Assembly (NCBI GenBank): GCA_922989275.2
Contig: OV277863.1
Span: 46,482,999-46,546,998 of the forward strand
DNA length: 64,000 nt
DNA from: Gari tellinella
Lineage: Eukaryota; Mollusca; Bivalvia; Cardiida; Psammobiidae
Direction of reading: 5' to 3'
Under the pieces are notes generated by a model. It saw nothing but the letters and a program-made list of their open reading frames with translations, was not told the DNA's origin and ran no database searches. The number at the start of each line of letters is the position of its first letter. The stretch's first letter is position 1. Below, piece by piece: positions 53,751 through 64,000 of this stretch. The position numbers and the translations under genes were made by a program.

Positions 53751-54720
53751 AAGAGTTGTCAGAGAGACAACAAAGTTCGCCAGCTGCACATTTTAAAACT
53801 TAAAAGCAGTCTGAGATCAAGTTTGATGTGCATGGAAAGGTCTTGTCCATATACACATGCATATCAACCACAAGGGACATAGGAGTTATAAGCACTTTTC
53901 AAAACCTACAGATTTCGAAACCAAAACACTGGCCCTGAGGTCAAGGTCACAGGGGTTTAAATTTTGTGGGCATAAAAAGGACTTGTCAAATGACACGTGC
54001 AATTCAAAGATGAAAGCAATACCTCAAGGGAAAACCTAAATGCAGATTTCGAAACCTAGAAGTGGGCCCTAAGTTCAAAGTCTTGTTCAAATACACTTGC
54101 ATATTAAATATGAAAGCAGTGCCTCAAGGCACATGGGGAATTATAAGCATTTTTCGAAACCTAAACGCAGATTTTGAGACCTAAACCCAGGCCCCTAAGT
54201 TCAAGGTAACAGGAGCAAAACTTTTTGAGTGCATTGGAAAGGTCTTGACTATAATATATTTATATACACATGCATACCAAATATTAAAGCAGTACCTCAA
54301 GGGACATTACTGTTATAAGCATTGTTTGAAACCTAAACACAGATTTCGAAAACTTAATGCAGGCTCTTATTCAGGGTCAAGGGGTCAATTTTTTTAAGTG
54401 GATGGAAAGGTCTTGTCCATATATGCAGATCACATATGAAAACAATACCTCAAGGGGCATTAGAAGATCTAAGCATTTTTGAAACCTAAACAGATTTCAA
54501 AACTTGAATGCAGGCCTTCAGTTCAAGGTCAAGGCCACTGGGATCAAACTTGTATGGAAAGGCCTTGTCCATATACACATGCAGATCAATATAAAAGCAA
54601 TACCTGAAGGCAAATAAGAATTTTAATTAAGCATTTTTCCAAAGTTAAACACATGTTTTAAAACTTAAACGCAGTGGCTGAGGTAAAGGTCAAGGACTTA
54701 TGGGGGACAAAATGTTCACA
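53751..54720. repeat. Array R, inverted: about six units
   Basis: Begins aagagttgtcagagagacaac, the complement of the end of the 29190-30790 array. It continues with aaggtcttgtccatatacac, cctcaaggg and attataagcatttttc units. Confidence 0.8.
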
Positions 54721-55275
54721 TAGTTGAAAATGTCTGGTGCATCAGGCACTAAGATCCATGCTTGTTCATCCCAAGGATAAAGTAGAACTGAACCATAAGT
54801 GACATAGTATACCAGATTCCCTGCAAACAATGCGACAAAGTAAACATTGGTGAAACAGGCAGAAAATTTGGCACAAGACTTAGCGAACACCAAAAATACG
54901 TGAAAGTAAACCAAAGAACAAACTATACAAGATCAGAAAGCAAAGCCTCGTTAACAGAATTTTAACAAAAGTGCTATAACAGATCACACAGTGCAGGACA
55001 ATCACGTTATTGATTGGGAGGGGACAGAAGTAGTAGACAAGGAGGCTAACGAACGAGTATGACAGGTCAAAGAGGAAATTCATATACGGAGAAAGAGCTC
55101 AGTTATGAACAGGGACGAGGGGGCCTATAGACTATCCCCAATCTATGACCCTGTGTTCGCCTTTTCCACGAAGCCGGAAACTGAAGGACAAGGCCGAAGA
55201 TAGCCGATGGTCGCAGTGCGATTCTTGAGAAAGACATCAGTGGATGTCGAAACTGTTGAAGGTAAATAATTTATT
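54720..55275 (+). pseudogene. Penelope-like element endonuclease remnant (GIY-YIG)
   Basis: From 54806 the frame reads VYQIPCKQCDKVNIGETGRK, then LSEHQKYVKV: the Penelope GIY-YIG-type endonuclease (here in a NIGETGR form). After a frameshift at about 54965, TDHTVQDNHVIDWEGTEVVD, a stop, then KEEIHIRRK and VMNRDEGAYRLSPIYD follow, all characteristic of the C-terminal part of Penelope-like retroelements. The remnant ends with a stretch like KTSVDVETVEG. It is broken by at least one frameshift and two stops; no RT domain is seen. Confidence 0.8.
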
Positions 55276-55279
55276 CAAG

Positions 55280-55640
55280 TAGTGAAAAAAGATATTTCTA
55301 TACAACTGGATTTGACCTACTAAATGAACACATTCAAGGACATAATCAAACTCATCTGAACTTTTATAGTCATATACAATCTAAGCAAGTTGAGGAATGA
55401 GTGAATAAAAATTGTGGCCTCTAGAGTGTAAACACTGTTAAATATGGCATTTTCAGCAATTCAAAGGTAGATAACTCTTGTCACCTTTTAGTCCGATTTC
55501 AACCATAATCAAATTTATCCGAACTCTTAAGGTAATATACAATCTAAGCAGGTTTGAGAAAGATTGGATAAAAATGTTGGCCTCTATAGCGTAAACACTA
55601 AAATTGTTGACGACAGACGTCGGACATTCAAGGATTGCAA
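55280..55640. repeat. Two ~175-bp tandem units
   Basis: tacaatctaagcaagttgagg/tacaatctaagcaggtttgag, aaaattgtggcctctagagtgtaaacac/aaaatgttggcctctatagcgtaaacac in direct order. Confidence 0.7.
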
Positions 55641-55847
55641 AAGCTAACCCTGAAAAGTCAGACTTTTCAAAACAGTTTTCTACATCTGTTTTGCATTGCA
55701 TTAGCATTTTAGTTTCATTGAAAAGCGAAAGAAAAACATTTTCTCTATTGCACATGTGCTTTAAAATAAAACACACAAATGCTGAAATTTAACTTAATAC
55801 TTTATTGCATATAAGAATCAATGTACAATAGTTGAAAAACAATAATG

Positions 55848-56479
55848 TACAGTAAAACCTCTCTACTACAGAGAAGAAAACGTTATTCTTTCCCGTTTAA
55901 ATGCAAACTAAACGGAAACGCATAGCACTAAAATGGATAAAAAGACAACTTATTAACAATCTCGACTTTTCATTTTAACCTTAGTGGCAAACAGTTTGGA
56001 GCCTGATCAGACGCCGGGTTACCCGGCGTCTGATCGGGCTCCAAACTGTTTGCAGTGGAAATAAACGTTTTAGCGTAAACACGTTTATTTGGATAGAATA
56101 ACACATTCTCCACTGTACTACCACATAACTGTGTTAATGATTAGGTGTTTAACCAATAAGTCCTTAGCCTGCTTTTAGTTTTGAAGACAGGTGACCCCTT
56201 AAATCCCTTTTAAAGTAAAGCAGAATGGGTCTTAAGGTGCAGTCTGCTTAATATTAAACCTACTTTTATATTCAACCTAAAAAATATTTCTTCTGGTGCA
56301 TAGTTACAGTATGACTGTATACAATGGAACTACATTTTCAGTGGCGAAATGAATTTCTAAGGCTTTAGGAGCTTTCTGCAATACTTCCACCTTGCTTTAA
56401 GCCGTCATCTGTCATTTATACAATCAATTAGTCTTTCAATTTAGTTATTGTTAATTCATAATAGAGAGGTTTTACTGTA
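55848..56479. mobile_element. Family E MITE with nested A and D
   Basis: TACAGTAAAACCTCTCTA to AGAGAGGTTTTACTGTA. An A element at 55867-56117 sits inside the left E arm at a TA. A decayed D begins at the TTAA at 56149 and removes most of the left core II arm. The right E arm resumes as ggctttaggagctttctgc near 56361. Confidence 0.8.
55867..56117. mobile_element. Family A MITE nested in E
   Basis: tacagagaagaaaacg to cacattctccactgta, perfect core I tip CCGGGTTACCCGG. Confidence 0.9.
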
Positions 56480-56531
56480 TTATAAAAACCCTTGAACATG
56501 TATTACAACCACTCAAAGGATGGGTCAGTGG

Positions 56532-56771
56532 TACAGTGGAAAATACGTTATTCTTTCCCGTTTAAACACAAATGCATTGTACTAAAATGCAGAAAATGAC
56601 AATTTTTTTACAATTCTGAATGTTGATTTTAACATGGATGGCAAACAGTTTGGAGCCTGATCAGACTCCGGGTCACCCGGCATCTGATCTGGCTCCAAAC
56701 TGTTTGCATGGAGAATAATAGTTTTAGCGTAAATGCGTTTATTGGGAAAGAATAACATTTTCTCCACTGTA
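56532..56771. mobile_element. Family A MITE
   Basis: tacagtggaaaatacg to cattttctccactgta. Core I tip CCGGGTCACCCGG. Confidence 0.9.
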
Positions 56772-56939
56772 TAAGCCATCTAACCCTAATGTATCCCTAA
56801 TCCAGCTGAATGTTTATAGTTATACAAATGTGTATATCAAGCCCACTATGAATATCTACCATGTGAGTAACTACATTGGCTAATACTATAAGGAACATTT
56901 TCTCCAAGAAACAGTTTATTGCAGAAGGGTTAAACAGTG

Positions 56940-57020
56940 GTAGCAGCTTAGAGGATGGAAGTAAAGCAAAAAGCTCCTCAAGAACTAAAGGAGCTCCCTG
57001 GTTTACTTTCAATTTCATTC
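56940..57020. repeat. Poor core II-like palindrome
   Basis: gaagtaaagcaaaaagctcc and aaggagctccctggtttactttc pair weakly in E-type fashion. Confidence 0.4.
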
Positions 57021-57106
57021 TAATTAAAGTACACATAGTTAAGTAGTTCTCTCTTTGATTGGTTACATATTGAAGTTTTATTACATGTATATAAATGTAT
57101 GTTGTA

Positions 57107-57466
57107 TACAGATCACCCTCCCTACAATGGCCCTCCCAACATATTCCCTCCTCACAACAATGCTTGCCACTGTTCCCAAAACAAGACTATTATGTTTTAC
57201 CTTTTCACATCTGCAATATCTTCTGCTTAAAATTGTTGGCTACTGTTTTTCTCAAAGTCACATATTGGACATTTTGACAGAAAATGAACATAACAACGAG
57301 TCAAAAACACCTTGAATCCAGATCAGACATCACATAATGCGGCATCTGATCTGGATTTCAGCTGTCTGCAATGTTAGCCAATTTCCCTCCCTATAACAAC
57401 TCCCTCCAAACAACACACATAATCTTTGAATCCCATGGGTTGTTGTTGTAGAGAGGGAGCACTTTA
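57107..57466. mobile_element. Family F MITE
   Basis: tacagatcaccctccctac to tagagagggagcactttac. Core I at about 57302-57368 (gatcagacatcacataatgc, right arm gcatctgatctggatttc) with several mismatches. Confidence 0.75.
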
Positions 57467-57467
57467 C

Positions 57468-57720
57468 TTAACCCTTTACCTGATAGCCTATTTCTAGAAT
57501 TGAAAATAGGTTACTACTTAAAGCAGGTTGAAAGTAAAGCAGAATACGCTTAAGGCGCATTCTGCTTTACTTTCAGCCTGCTTTAAGCTATCCTGTTCTA
57601 GAATATATAGAAAAATTTCCCTATAATATATATTCATGACTGATTAAATTGGAACTATTTTCTTCAGCGGATGAATAAATCATATCCGCTAAAAAGCACT
57701 TCTATGGGGTAAAGGGTTAA
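57468..57720. mobile_element. Family D MITE, full length
   Basis: TTAACCCTTTACCTGATAG to GGGTAAAGGGTTAA. Core II tip CGCTTAAGGCGC. Nearly identical to 16734 over its whole length. Confidence 0.9.
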
Positions 57721-57904
57721 GGTTTTCATCCTCATTGCTTTCTTTGAGATTCTTTTCTACAATGGTTACCTGATACTAATGATACCTTTAAATCACAGCC
57801 TTACAGGCCATGTTCAGTGAAACCCCTCCAAACTGAAACCTCTAAATACCGAAATTCTCTCTAAACCGTTCATATGCTTTGGTCCCATTTCCAATCCTTC
57901 TTTA

Positions 57905-58109
57905 TTTTCACACATTACACCATAAGTACAGCGTTTTATGTCTGATTTATTCCTACACTGAAGAAAATAGTTTATATATTCTAGCAGATTATATCTTAAA
58001 GCAGGTTGAAAGTAAAGCCTTAAGGCGGCACATTCTGCTTTACTTTTAACCTGATTTAAGTGGTCAGCTATGTTCCATACTAGAAACAAGCTATTTAGTA
58101 ATGAGTTAA
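57905..58109. mobile_element. Family D MITE inside K
   Basis: cacattacaccataag to agtaatgagTTAA. Core II is shortened (aaagtaaagccttaaggcggc). It sits in the same K position as at 8741. Confidence 0.7.
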
Positions 58110-58166
58110 AAAACCCTCTAAACTGGAAAACCCCTCTAAACCAGATATTTTTGTTGTCCCCACACA

Positions 58167-58567
58167 CAGGTACTTGACACATACATCTAGATCTATTCCC
58201 TCCCCCCCCCCCCCCCCCCCTCCCCTTTAAAAAAAAAAAAAAAAAAGACCGTGAGAAAGACATAAAACATTTTGATGCACATTTTCGTTATAATTCATGT
58301 AATGTGGCGTTATTTGACGGAATTTGATGAAATAAAAAGTAGATTTTGATTAATGAATACTTTCTCGAGGGTACCACAAGAGAATATCGGCGATCAAGTC
58401 TATTTTAGCATCAATTTAAGTCGATAGTAAAGACTAGGTGTCGAATTGCGCTGTTTACCTTGAATCTATAATAGAAGTATAGTAAAAAAATGTTTTTTTT
58501 AAAGGAGGGGGGGGGGGGGGGGGGGGGGGGGGTGTTAATAGATCTAGATGTATGTGTCAAGTACCTG
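58167..58567. mobile_element. Element N: 401 bp, homopolymer-bearing inverted arms
   Basis: CAGGTACTTGACACATAC to GTATGTGTCAAGTACCTG. The arms (about 80-90 bp) contain a C run and A run on the left and the matching T and G runs on the right. TGTCCCCACACA is present at 58155-58166 and 58568-58579, a 12-bp or shorter target duplication. Confidence 0.85.
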
Positions 58568-58670
58568 TGTCCCCACACATGTCCAGTTAAGAGGGGTTTC
58601 ACTGTATATTAACTGAAGCTTGAGATGCTAGTCTGTTGCAATAACCACATTCAGGCTAAAAACCTGGCCC

Positions 58671-58822
58671 CAAGGTTATTAAGCTTTTGAGTTGAGTCTG
58701 AAATCGTTCTCAAGCATCTGATTGGTCAGATTTGAGTTTTTGGTCAGCAAAAACTCAAATCTGACTAATCAAATGCTTGAGAATGATTTAAGACTCAACT
58801 CGAAAGCTAAATATAACCTTGG
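58671..58822. mobile_element. Family H foldback, best copy
   Basis: caaggttattaagcttttgag to cgaaagctaaatataaccttg, arms about 70 bp, loop near ttggtcagcaaaa. Confidence 0.85.
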
Positions 58823-58835
58823 TACCTGATGTCTA

Positions 58836-59096
58836 CTGCAAATAATTTGGAGCCAGATCCAACACCAGGTAATTCAGCTTCTGATCAGGCTTAAAAGTTA
58901 TGTAATAACCTTTTGTCCATTGAAAGCAATTTGGAATCAGAACAGTTATTGAGTAACCTGGCATCTGATCAGGCTCCAAATTGTTTCCTATTCAAAACTT
59001 ATGTCACATTTTCAAAAAGTTGTCTTTTTCGTTATTCTATTACATTGCATTTGCACTTAGTTTTGTTTAATTTGGAAATGTCTTCTCCACTATACC
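58836..59096. mobile_element. Family A remnant, decayed
   Basis: Two core I-like pieces (aataatttggagccagatcc and gcaatttggaatcagaacag) and the end tgtcttctccactata. Probably two A copies or a duplicated core. Confidence 0.5.
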
Positions 59097-59143
59097 AACT
59101 GTGCAAAAATTTGTATATGAATTTTATGGTATTGTGCAAAGAT

Positions 59144-59876
59144 TAGTGTTGTATAATCGGTCCGAAAACCATAATCGATTATAAACGATTATTGGTAAGC
59201 ATAATCGATCGATGATCGATTATATAATCGTTTTAACATAAACTATTATATAAAATTATGTACTCTGAAAAGCTGAATATATGTGATACTTGTGTTTGCA
59301 TTTGTATGTTATATATCTACATAATTTTGCAAACAATGCACCCATATGAAGCAAAATAAAAATCAAAGCAGCAATTTGATAAAACAGTTAAATTAATGTC
59401 CTATTTTTATTTGCAAATTAATTGAGCTTGCTTTGTACTAATTGTATACCACTTCTTTTACTACCTGTAATTACTATTGCTGCAGCAGTTCATCTGGGTG
59501 AACATTGTTTGAATAATCTCTTGGTTGGGAATCAACTGTTTCATTTATATATTTGGTGCAAGTAAGTAAAACAATTTCAGATTAACATTACAGTCAAAGC
59601 TTACTTAACCATACTTTGAGGATACATACATGTATAGTGAACACATGAAAGGCAGATTATTGTTTAATGTGGGTTGGAAGTAATGCAGAACACTCCCATA
59701 GAAGCGTTCTGCATTACTTCCAACCTGCATTAAGCTACAACCTGTCTTTTATATGCACTATGCTTCTTCATAACTTTATCATAAATAATCGAACATAATC
59801 GATTACGGCAAATCATGATCGATTATGGTCATTTTCGATCGATGATCGATTATAATCGATCATCGCTACAACACTA
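59144..59876. mobile_element. Family L: hAT-like non-autonomous element, 8-bp duplication
   Basis: TAGTGTTGTATAATCG to CGCTACAACACTA, GCAAAGAT at 59136-59143 and 59877-59884. Subterminal atcgattat repeats. A core II of E-like type sits near 59670-59740 (gtgggttggaagtaatgcag and its partner), with the shared acctgtcttttata next to it. Confidence 0.85.
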
Positions 59877-60044
59877 GCAAAGATGCATAGGTATATAATA
59901 AAAATATAATACACTTGAACATCAGTATTTATAATTGTATAGTCATTACAAAGTGGACACAATCCTTGTATATAATAAGGTATTTAAAAAACATAACAAA
60001 TATAAAAGTAATCATTGACATGTGAGTCTCTCAATTTGATTGAT

Positions 60045-60215
60045 TTGTTTTTTATTTTACGTCGCTTTCAATAGTATTTCAGTCATATCACGACGTCCAG
60101 CTAATTACAAGTGGAGAAAGACCCCAGAAGTCCTTTATGCACTGTTTCAGGCACAAATCGGCAACTGGGTAGAACCACTGGCCTTCCGCAAGCCAGCTGG
60201 AAGGCTTCCCCACAT
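60045..60215. repeat. Dispersed-repeat-like segment, class uncertain
   Basis: ttttattttacgtcgctttcaa with cagtcatatcacgacg resembles a sequence I associate with many molluscan loci. No second copy in this window. Possibly a SINE part. Confidence 0.35.
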
Positions 60216-60573
60216 GTAAGTCTCTCAAACCAATTAAGTATAAAAAATATATAAAAAAATGCAACATAGTTTTGTCTTGGGCTATTCTATATGTCAAACG
60301 TATGTTATTTATAAAGTCGATTTTAATATGTTTGCATACATTATGAAGTTAAATATTGTCAGATTTATTCAGAGATGTAAACATCATCAAAAATATTTTC
60401 ATCCCAAAATAATTCTTGAGCTATGAGATTGCACAAAATTGATAAATAGTGTGAAATAAATTTTGAAACATTTCATGTAAATCTTTTTGATATTGCACTT
60501 TATCCTCATACTGGGAAAAAAGAGTGGCAAACAACCTGAGTCAAAATTTAATAATAAGTTGAGTGTATGAGTA

Positions 60574-60789
60574 ATTTAATGCACCAAAAAGCATGTTCCT
60601 CCTATGAAGAAAATAGTTCAAATTTATACATTGATAAATATTTATCATAAGAATTATTTTCTATATCTTAGCAGATAAAGCTTAAAGCAGGCTAAAAGTA
60701 AAGCAGAATGTTCCTTGAGGCACATTCTGCTTTACTTTCAACCTGCTTGAAGTTGTCATCTTCAATACTAACAACACGCTATGGGTTAA
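60574..60789. mobile_element. Family D MITE
   Basis: Left end eroded. Core II (cttaaagcaggctaaaag, tip gttccttgaggcac), right end cacgctatggGTTAA. Confidence 0.7.
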
Positions 60790-60907
60790 AGGTTTAAATA
60801 AGGTTAACACAGTACAAGTATTTAGTTATAGTTATTTGGAACCCTATAATATTTATTTAAAGATAAAAAAGGCTCAAAACTCAAAAAGGACTTTTAAGCC
60901 TTCACAG

Positions 60908-61139
60908 TACAGAAAATATTATTCTTACCTGTTTAAACGAAACATGCAATGTAATAAAATGTAGAAAACGAAAAGGTTTTGAAAATTCTGATTCATTTTT
61001 ATCTCGGTAGCAAACAGTTTAGAGCCAGATCAGACACTGGGTAACCCTTCCTCTGATTTGGCTTCAAACTGTTCGCGAAGAAAAATAACTGTTTAAGCAC
61101 AAACCCATTAATGAGCAAAGAATAGTCTTCTTAACTGTA
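60908..61139. mobile_element. Family A MITE, decayed
   Basis: tacagaaaatattattc to gtcttcttaactgta. Core I tip ctgggtaaccctt. Confidence 0.75.
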
Positions 61140-61203
61140 CGTTTTCCTTCTTGAAAACCTTTTTATAATCTACTGTCCTGTGTTGATAATGATAGTTTCA
61201 TTG

Positions 61204-61396
61204 TACAGTCGAGCTTCGTTATCTCAAACTAGCTTAATTCGAACTTTACCGATTGTATACAAGTGAATTTCATTCATTTTGACTCATTTAATTTGAACAT
61301 ATCCATATTTCAAAGTTAAACCATGGCTTAGCCACGTTTTAACTCCAAAATATGGATATATTTAAATTAATTGAGTTTATCAAAAGTTTGACTGTA
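61204..61396. mobile_element. Family G MITE
   Basis: tacagtcgagcttcgttatc to caaaagtttgactgta, centre accatggcttagccacgttt. Confidence 0.8.
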
Positions 61397-61511
61397 CTAT
61401 AAGCAGTCACCAGACAAACAATCTTGCTTTAGCAGCTATGGGGTGAAAAAGTTATGTGATAAAAAATCTGTATCCAATGAGATTACTGCATTCCAAAGTG
61501 CTGATGCTATG

Positions 61512-62011
61512 GGGAAGACTTTATTCTTTCCAGATACACACATCTGTGCTGCATAATATAAACTAACAGTCCATTGCAAATGATTTGAACCCAGATCAGA
61601 TGTCAGGAATCACACTTTTGATTTGGCTCCAAACTGGTTGCCACTCAGATAAAAATGCAAACAGAGAATTTTCGAAAAGCTGTCATTTTCAAAAAGTTTA
61701 TTGCACTTAATTTGAATTTTCTTTTTTTAAACCATCATTCTATAGATAGCCTTATCACACCTGTTATGCATTCCTCTACTGAAGAAAATGAATACACTTA
61801 AAAAGGTACATTCATAAATATGCACCATAAGAAATAGCTTCTATATCCAAGCAGGTGGTAGCTTAAATCAGACTGAAAGTTAAGAAGTATGCACAATAAG
61901 GCACATTCTGCTTTACTCCCAACCTGCTTTAAGTGATCACTTGTCTTCAAATCTAGATAAGGCTATGTGGTAACGAGTTATGGGGAGAAGAAAAACATCT
62001 TGTGCACAGTA
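61512..62011. mobile_element. Family A MITE split by a nested family D element
   Basis: gggaagactttattctttcc left part with decayed core I (61577-61640). A D element sits at 61727-61981, and the A end aagaaaaacatcttgtgcacagta follows. The D sits at the same GTTTAAAC site as in 1337-1847. Confidence 0.65.
61727..61981. mobile_element. Family D MITE inside A
   Basis: TTAAACCATCATTCTATAG to aaggctatgtggtaacgagtta. Core II with mismatches (61862-61933). Confidence 0.7.
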
Positions 62012-62076
62012 TGAGATGTTTTTTATCCTGTATTCAACTTCTGTCCTTCAGATCACTATTCCCTCCTGCATATCAC

Positions 62077-62267
62077 CAGGGCTCCAGATAAGGGGAGTTT
62101 TTCAAAAACTTAATTTCTATTTCTGCTTTAAACCCTATGGTGTCACTACTCATTAGAATCGTCTAGAAGAGACGATTCTAATGAGTAGTAACACAATAGG
62201 AGTTGGTGCTGTATGAGTGAGAAAATGTTTGATTTGTTCAGAATATTCCCCCTTATCTGGAGCCCTG
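62077..62267. mobile_element. Family U MITE, CAGGGCTCC ends, 6-bp duplication
   Basis: CAGGGCTCCAGATAAGGGG to CCCCTTATCTGGAGCCCTG with ATATCA at 62070-62075 and 62268-62273. One extra C lies on the left. The centre is a separate palindrome at 62143-62194 (actcattagaatcgtct and its complement). Confidence 0.85.
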
Positions 62268-62404
62268 ATATCATGTTCCATCCACAATGTTACTGGCTTA
62301 AGATGAATGTTTGTCCTGACATTGACCTAGTTCTGTTCCACAAAATGTCCACAACCAACTCTGATAGTTTATTGTAGTCTATGCTTTTCTGAAATATAAA
62401 CAAT

Positions 62405-62633
62405 GTACAGTAAAACCTCTCTATTACTACAGTGCTCTCTCTCTACAATGGCCCTCCCAACAACGACTCCCTCAATACAACGACATTTGCTGCTGTCCCC
62501 CAAACAATACATTTGTGTCCAATATTTTCATGGCTGCAATACTGTCTGCTTAAATTTGTCGTCTGCTGTTTTTTCAAAGTTACATAGTGGACATTTTGAC
62601 AGAAAAAGGTTTAATGACAAGTGACAAACCAAT
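62405..62633. mobile_element. Family E left end followed by truncated F
   Basis: tacagtaaaacctctctatta, then F from about 62430 (tacagtgctctctctctac) through tttgacagaaaaagg to gtgacaaac, where core I should begin. Cut at the core. Confidence 0.65.
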
Positions 62634-62688
62634 ATAATGACCCTGTTTCCATGGAAAGCAATATCAGGGCACCAGAATTATCAAAAGA

Positions 62689-64000
62689 ACAAGAGCGGCA
62701 TGCAGCCCTAAATCGCTCACCTGAGGAACTATTGTGTTATACTCGATGCATAATGAAGTTTGTAATTGCATGTATGTGGACTGTTGCATGAAACTGAAAC
62801 AACTCGGAATTAGGTTTTCCTGTAGAAGTCTATGTAAAACTGATAAGCCCCAGGCCATCCATTTTTGATCCTGGGGTCATGATTTGAACAATCTTGGTAG
62901 AAGACCATAAGGTAAAGCTACATGTAGATGCCAAATATAAAAGGTATGGGCCTTACGGTTTCAGAGAAGAAGATTTTTAAAGGTTTTACTACATAAGTCT
63001 TTGTAAAACTGATAAGCCCCGGGGCGGGCCATTTTTTATCTGGGGGTCATGATGGTAGAGGACCATTAAGGCAAAGCTAGATGCAAACAAGAGCCGCATG
63101 CAGCCCTAAATCGCTCACCTGAGGAACTATTGTGTTATACTTCATGCATAATGGAGCTTGTCATTGCGTGTATGTGGACTGTTGCATGGGCCGTAAAACA
63201 CCATTCATTCATTCATTCTGTAGCATGAAACTGAAACAACTCGGAATTAGGTTTTCCTGTAGAAGTCTATGAATGTATAACTGATAAGCCCCGGGGTGGG
63301 TCCATTTTTTACCCTGGGGTCATGATTTGAACAATCTTGGTAGAGGACCTAAGGTAAGTCTAAATGCTAAATATACAAGAGCCCCATGGGGCATTATCGC
63401 TCACCTGAGAATAACTGACAAAATGGAGATCATTATTTATGTCCAGGAAGGGGTCATTTTTTACCCGAGGGGCATAATTTGAACAATCTTGTAAGAGAAC
63501 CTGTAGATGATGCTATGTGCCAAATATCTAAGATCAGGGTAGTAGGGTGTTAGACAAGAAGATTTTGTAAGTTTCCATTGGAAAAAAAAATCTATTTTTA
63601 GCTCCTGTGACCTACATATGCAACAGACTGAAACCAGTTGAACATAATAGGTAAAGGATATCTAGAAGTGTCACCATGCTGAATATCAAAGCTCTGGCCA
63701 TATTAGTTTCAGAAAAGAAGATGTTTGAAAATTTCACTATATAACTCTTATGTAAAACTTTGACCCCCCGGGACAGGGCCAATTTTGACAACAGGGGCAT
63801 AATTTGAACTTACTTGATAAAGGACCTGTAGGGGATGCTATGTGTCAAATATATAAGCTATGGCCCTTGTAGTTTCAGACAAGAAGATTTTTTAAGTTTT
63901 CATTGAAAAAAATTCTATTTTTAACTCCAGTGACCTAGTTATGCAACCTACCAGAACCATTTGAACAATTTTGGTATAGGACATCTAGAAGTGTCACCAT
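62689..64000. repeat. Array V: degenerate tandem units to the window end
   Basis: Units open with acaagagcggcatgcagccc and aaatcgctcacctgagg near 62689 and 63088, and as acaagagccccatggggc near 63376. They share ggggtcatgatttgaacaat and gtttcagagaagaagat. Non-coding in all frames. The array continues past the window. Confidence 0.75.

Larger units (their letters stand above)
57813..58606. mobile_element. Family K element with nested D and N
   Basis: ttcagtgaaacccctccaa to aagaggggtttcactgta. Inside are a D element at 57905-58109 and a 401-bp element N at 58167-58567. Confidence 0.8.

Noticed and set aside
54690..54914. Minus-strand ORF over the Penelope-like remnant
   Set aside because: The conserved motifs read on the plus strand.

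Overview
This 64 kb window is nuclear DNA from an animal, most likely a marine bivalve or related mollusc. That guess rests on AT-rich, intron-rich sequence, only two recognisable host genes, and repeat arrays of kinds I associate with bivalve genomes. It is inference, not a species call. There is no operon structure, no rRNA and no CRISPR. All family letters below are labels made up for this answer.

Host genes. (1) The last two coding exons of an adenine phosphoribosyltransferase (APRT) gene lie on the + strand at 1091-1169 and 7594-7733, separated by a 6.4 kb intron full of small mobile elements; the 5' exons lie before the window. (2) A complete or nearly complete + strand gene has two large exons at 43992-45042 and 45771-47131 and encodes about 803 residues: a coiled-coil N-terminal half, a polar and probably disordered middle, and two C-terminal ubiquitin-binding-type zinc fingers like those of TAX1BP1/CALCOCO and optineurin. 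It looks like a selective-autophagy or ubiquitin adaptor.

Most of the rest is short non-autonomous DNA elements (MITEs or foldback elements), over 90 copies in more than a dozen families. Outer frames fall into end classes. TA-flanked TACAGT ends: family A (TACAGTGGAGAA), E (TACAGTAAAACCTCTCTA), F (TACAGTGCTCCCTC), G (TACAGTCGAACTTCG), K (TACAGTGAAACCCCTC). TTAA-flanked ends: B (TTAACCCTTTCACTGCC), C (TTAACCC or TTAACTC ends, several subtypes), D (TTAACCCATTACCCCATA), M, S. CAGGGCT ends with 6-bp target duplications: J and U. hAT-like ends with an 8-bp duplication: L. Family H is a simple foldback of unknown end class, Q is an outer frame carrying a G insertion, N is a 401-bp insert with homopolymer-bearing arms, and P is a 2.8 kb foldback element.

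Inside these different frames sit only two near-perfect palindromes. Core I is about 66 bp; its arm reads GCAAACAG, then exactly 10 variable bases, then GATCAGA. It is found in A, B, C and F. Core II is about 72 bp; its arm begins CTTAAAGCA and continues through AGTAAA and CAGAA. It is found in D, E and L, and in J and K through captured D copies. The palindrome tips differ from copy to copy but stay self-complementary, and half-cores, hybrids and nested insertions are common. This portable-palindrome arrangement is the most unusual thing in the window.

Layout: 1-8 kb APRT 3' end with A, B, D and G elements; 8-29 kb an element-dense desert; 29-31 kb a degenerate tandem array (R); 31-37.7 kb B, C, D, E and J elements; 37.7-41.9 kb element P, a LINE remnant and element M with a tRNA-like segment; 42-47.1 kb the zinc-finger gene; 47.1-52.4 kb more elements; 52.4-55.6 kb repeat arrays T and R with a Penelope-like endonuclease remnant; 55.8-62.6 kb multiply nested elements; 62.7-64 kb array V.
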